Assembly: GCA_963754265.1 (NCBI GenBank)
Contig: CAVWFB010000007.1
Coordinates: forward strand, 62,001-126,000
Reading direction: 5' to 3'
Source of the DNA: AC-32 sp963754265
GTDB lineage: Bacteria > Actinomycetota > Thermoleophilia > Gaiellales > Gaiellaceae
DNA length: 64,000 nt
Shown: piece by piece, positions 60,486-64,000 of the stretch
How positions within the stretch are numbered: the stretch's first letter is position 1
Layout: each line of letters begins with the position of its first letter
Notes under the pieces: model-generated
What the model was told of the DNA's origin: nothing
What the model saw: the letters and a program-made list of their open reading frames with translations, nothing else
The model's database searches: none
Made by a program: the position numbers and the translations under genes

Positions 60486-61439
60486 CTAGTGCCCGTGGTG
60501 CACGCTGGTTGCGAGCTTCTGCGAGAACCAGGTAGCGGTCGTGTTCATGACATCCTCTGCCTGCGTCTGATCCGCGTCGAGCACGTGGTAGATGTGATCA
60601 GCGCCGGGAACGACGTGCAGCGTCTCGTCGTAGGAGCCGGCGGCGTAGAGCTCGTCCTTGGTCTGCGGCCAGAGGACATCCTCGCTGCCGTCGATGCCGA
60701 GCAGCGGGCCGCGGTAGTTGGCGATGTCCTGCAGCGGATGGGAGTCCTTGATCGTCTCGAACCAGGCGAGCGAGAACGTCCACGTCCTGAAGCCGAGATC
60801 AACCGTCACCTGCCCGTTCTGCTGCGCTTCTTGGTAGGCCTCGGGGCCGAAGGTGTTCACCGCCGTCGAGCCGTCCTCGACCCAGGTCGACCAGGTCGTG
60901 AGCGCCTTGACGCGTGGATCGGTGCCGGCGACCGTCGCGGCGACCCGGCCGCCCTGGGAGAAGCCGACCAGGCCGAGCGCGTCCGCGTCGACGTGCCGGT
61001 TGTCGCTCAACCAGGTAAGCGCGGTCTTCGCGTCTGCGATCTCTTCGCTGTACGTGAAGGCGGTCTGTGGCAGCGTCGAGTCGCCGGAACCGGCGAAGTC
61101 GATCCGCAGCGAGGCGTAGCCGAGCCTGCCGAGCTTCTGTGCGAGGCGCAGGTGCATGTTGCCGACCTCATCTTTCTGCGAGGCCGTCCCGTGCAAGAGC
61201 AGCACGGCGGGATAGTGAGCGTGTGCGCCGCCGGCGCGCGGTGTCGTGAACGTGCCGGGGATCGTGTAGCCGTTCGCCTGAATCTCGACGTGGCGCTCAA
61301 CGCAGCAGGCGTGCGAGCCATTGCCGTCGCGGTGGCCTCTCTTGCCCTGCGTCCCGGCGCCCGCCTGAGCGGAACCTACGATCCCAACGAGAGCCGCGAC
61401 CAGCGCAAGCCAACCGACAACGCGCGAAACTGTCCTCAT
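60486..61439 (-). CDS. Secreted alpha/beta hydrolase (dienelactone-hydrolase/S9-like)
   Basis: The ATG at 61439 follows GGGGGAA. The 317-residue precursor has a signal peptide (VVGWLALVAALVGIVGSAQA) and an alpha/beta-hydrolase core: oxyanion HGTASQKDE, nucleophile elbow GLVGFSQGGRVAA (Ser161), a late GIDGSEDVLWP acid and PGADHIYHV His. A His/Asp/Gly-rich stretch follows the signal peptide. It is likely an extracellular esterase or peptidase of the S9/DLH-like group. The upstream 220 bp to the propeller/peptide-binding gene has no gene, so it is probably its own unit. Confidence 0.88.
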   Translation of the reverse strand: MRTVSRVVGWLALVAALVGIVGSAQAGAGTQGKRGHRDGNGSHACCVERHVEIQANGYTIPGTFTTPRAGGAHAHYPAVLLLHGTASQKDEVGNMHLRLAQKLGRLGYASLRIDFAGSGDSTLPQTAFTYSEEIADAKTALTWLSDNRHVDADALGLVGFSQGGRVAATVAGTDPRVKALTTWSTWVEDGSTAVNTFGPEAYQEAQQNGQVTVDLGFRTWTFSLAWFETIKDSHPLQDIANYRGPLLGIDGSEDVLWPQTKDELYAAGSYDETLHVVPGADHIYHVLDADQTQAEDVMNTTATWFSQKLATSVHHGH

Positions 61440-61661
61440 AACTTCCCCCTTGTCCGACTCGTTTCCTGGCGCCTCACTTCTGAGGTTGGCGCCAAGAGTG
61501 GAAGCCTCGATGATAGGCGCAAGTGTCCGCAGGCGGCTACTGACGGCCGGCAACATGTTCAGAGGCGTGCTCTTACTCGACCGAAGCGTCCCGCATGACG
61601 GCTTGCGCTTCCAAGTGACTAGCCGAGATCGGCGGTCACCCGTGTCCCGCGCCGGGACTGT

Positions 61662-64000
61662 TCAGCGCACCCAGACCTGGCTGATCAGCATCCCGAAGAT
61701 GGGGTGGCGCTGGTAGTTCCCCACTCGCTTGGAGACGAAGTCGGCAGCCTTCGGGGTGACGACCGGAACGATGATCGCCCGATCGATGACCTGCCGCTCG
61801 AGCCGGGCCCACGCCTTGTTCGCCGCCCGGGGGCTGCGACTCTGCAGCTGAGCTGTCACGCGGAGCTCTCGGTCGAGGACAGGGTCACAGAAATACCCGT
61901 AAGTGTTCGAGCAGGCGAGGTTACCGATCATGAAATCCGAGGGCGCCGGGTAGTCGGGAAACCACCCGGCGGCTGCGGCCTCGAAGCGGCTCGCGCCGGT
62001 GAAAAGAGGGCTGCTGCTCGAGAAGTACGTGGATTGGGGCAGGCGCCTCACCGATGTGCGATAACCAAGCGCTCGCAGCGTCTGGACGAGACTCGTTGTG
62101 AACGGGGAAAAGGGCACGTTCCCACTGACGCCGATGACATCGACCCGCATCCCCGCGGTGCCGGACTGGGCGACGAGCCTACGGGCGCGTACGAGATCAG
62201 GCGCTGTCCAGGCGCCGCCTTTTGTCGGTCGCAACGTATACGGGCAGTACCGCTTATAGCCGGGAAAGTTCGGGGGCAGCAACTGGCACGCCGGTGCTGA
62301 GAGTTCGTTACCGCCGAAGCCTTCGACGATGCGCCCGCGGTCGACCGCGTACGCGACCGCCCGGCGGGCGCGCGGGTCGTCGAAGGGCGGCCGCGTCGTG
62401 TTCAGCTGCACAAAGACGGTGAAGGGTGTGGGCGTGATGTGGAGCTGGGCCGCATACCGGGTGCGTGTCTCCTGGAGCCGACTCGCCGGAAAGAAAAGGG
62501 AGGGGAGGAAGTCTGCACGCCCGCCCTCTACGGCCGTCACCCACGCGTCGGGGGTGCCCCCGAGCTCGAGCACGATCTCGTCCGGGACGCCTTCCGGCTG
62601 AGCCCCCTTCGACCACACCCTGAAGTGGCGGTTGCGGACGAGTCGGATCCGCCGGTACGTGAAGTGGCGGTTGCGGACGAGGACGCGCCGGGTCGTGTAC
62701 TCAGCGATCCGGTACGGGCCCGTACCGGGCACGGGCCTGTTGCCCGTCGCGGGTGTGCCCCTCGGGACGACGGACGCAAACGGCAGCGCCAGCTTGTAGA
62801 GAAAATCGGGATCCGGCGCGCGTAGTTTGATCGTGACGATCCCCGCCTCGTTGTCGGTCAGGACGCCCTTCGACAGGTTGCACCGCTTCGGTTGCTTCCG
62901 GCAGGCGGGACCGCCGACGATGCCGTCGTAGTAGCCCGGCTGCGGCGTCTTCGCTCTGAACAGCCGCTCGAGCGAGGAGCGGACGGCAGATGCCTTGAGC
63001 TCGCGGCCGTCGGCGAACTTGATGCCCTCACGCAGCCGGAACGTGTACGTCCTGCCATCGCCGGTGGGTGTGGGAAGCGCGCTCGCGAGGTCGGGTACGA
63101 GGGTGTTCCCGTCGTTGCCGCCGACGCGCTTGAAGCCGACGAGCCCGTCGTACACCACCGAGAAGGGCTGCCAGAGGGCGCCGCGCGCCGGATCGATCGA
63201 GTCGCTGGCACTCGAATCGCCAACCAGCCTGAGGGTGCCGCCGCGGTGGGCGGCGCCGCCGGCCTGCACGGCGACCCAGAGCGAGCCGTTCGCGAGAGTC
63301 AGGCCCTGCGGCCGCCCGCCGAGAGTCGTCACGGTGGTTTTGCCAGCGGCCTGATCGAGGTGGACGAGCGTGCCGCTGACCTCGGTGGTCACCCACGCGC
63401 CGTCCGGCGCGACGGCGACGCCGCTCGGCGCCCCTCTGACCGGAATGGTGTCGGCCACGATCGCCCGCCGCGCCTCGACGCGAGACACCGTCCCGTCGAG
63501 GCTGTTCGTCACCCAGAGGGTGCCGTTGCCGTAGGCGACGGCGGTGGGACCGCTCCCTACGCGGATCCTTTCCGGGGTGGCCGAGCGCAGGTCGTAGCGC
63601 ACGAGCTCGTTGCCGACCGGATCCGTTACCCAGACGGCGCCGCCGCCGACCGCGATCCCGCGCCCGGCCGCGTCGACGTCGATCGGCCGCCCGGCTTTGC
63701 CGGTTGCGGGATCGATCTTCGAGACGCTCCGGTCGACGGTGTTGGTGACCCAGACTGCGCCGGCACCGAAGGCGATCGCAGTCGGCGTGTTCCCGACGGG
63801 GATCGTGTCGACAACATCGCCGGTGGCCGCGTCGATGCGCGAAACGGTTCCAGCGAGCGAGTTGGCCACCCACACGGCTCCCGCGCCGACGGCGATACCG
63901 ACCGGACCACCACCGACCTCGATCGTGTCGATGACATCGTGGCTCTCGGGATCGAGGCGCATGACGCTGCCGCCGTCCGCTCGAGCTCGTCACCCAGATC
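61662..64000 (-). CDS. Propeller plus peptide-binding (SBP family 5) protein, 5' end off window
   Basis: Residues after the in-window ATG at 63962 hold about six NHL/YVTN-like propeller blades (AFGAGAVWVTNTVDRSVSKI, PVGNTPTAIA). An SBP family 5 domain follows (GTLRLVGDSSASDSIDPARG, FADGRELKASAVRSSLERLF, DPRARRAVAYAVDRGRI, and DYPAPSDFMIGNLACSN). Translation upstream in another frame reads IWVTSSSG and continues the blade, so the true start lies beyond the edge and one extra base is likely near 63971-63978. SBP5 proteins bind peptides or nickel for ABC transport; no permease or ATPase is in this window. A propeller fused to SBP5 is unusual. Confidence 0.85.
62621..62681. repeat. In-frame 39-bp-period tandem duplication
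   Basis: TGAAGTGGCGGTTGCGGACG occurs at 62621 and again at 62660, 39 bp apart. It sits within the peptide-binding domain and encodes VRNRHF twice (…RRVLVRNRHFTYRRIRLVRN…). The 39-bp spacing keeps the frame. Confidence 0.75.

Overview
The window looks like a chromosomal segment of a high-GC Actinomycetota bacterium, probably from the Thermoleophilia (Gaiella/Solirubrobacter-like) side. The pointers are strong G/C third positions, frequent GTG/TTG starts, an actinobacterial PspA-PspAA and PspAB-HtpX envelope-stress set, stand-alone LigC-like and primase-like NHEJ genes, a GerW-family protein, and many secreted proteins with polyproline linkers. This placement is inferred from gene content; no rRNA is present. 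Three intact tRNA genes (Ala-CGC, Ser-UGA, Ser-GGA) are visible, and no CRISPR array, insertion sequence or prophage.

Layout. 0-12 kb is secretome-rich: an exported two-domain VOC protein, a Calx-beta/fibronectin-like protein, a CAP-domain protein, two subtilases around a response regulator that has lost its phospho-acceptor Asp, and a 792-residue secreted protein of unknown function. 12-16.7 kb has a frame-broken phytoene-dehydrogenase-like gene and a tightly overlapping minus-strand operon (MBL hydrolase, glutaredoxin-like, O-methyltransferase, small membrane protein, HTTM protein). 16.7-19.9 kb is the envelope-stress locus. 19.9-23.2 kb has a polytopic membrane protein, a cytochrome c lipoprotein, serS and tRNA-Ser. 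23.2-25.2 kb is a small accessory patch with tiny genes. 25.2-51.2 kb is mostly housekeeping and signalling: Cax antiporter, GNAT, MerR-cyclase fusion, MscS, GGDEF/HD-GYP enzyme, a tandem pair of secreted paralogues, FabF, RCC1-PASTA protein, LigC and primase/polymerase, GadB plus glutamine amidotransferase, DivIVA-like, GerW and an L,D-transpeptidase.

51.2-57.7 kb is a second accessory patch. It holds decayed genes (trypsin, a cyclase-ATPase-TPR regulator), dispersed short repeats, and a cluster of tiny genes that shares its 5' leader module with the patch at 23.5 kb. 57.8-64 kb returns to ordinary genes: YgjP-like metallopeptidase, LCAT-like lipase, alpha/beta hydrolase, and a propeller plus peptide-binding protein running off the right edge.

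Two window-wide themes stand out. First, single-base frame breaks recur in otherwise well-conserved genes, and eight of nine mapped ones behave as one extra base, so consensus insertion errors must be weighed against real decay. Second, a family of 60-70-residue proteins is preceded by the same promoter/leader module at three places, partly rearranged. This is the most unusual feature seen here.
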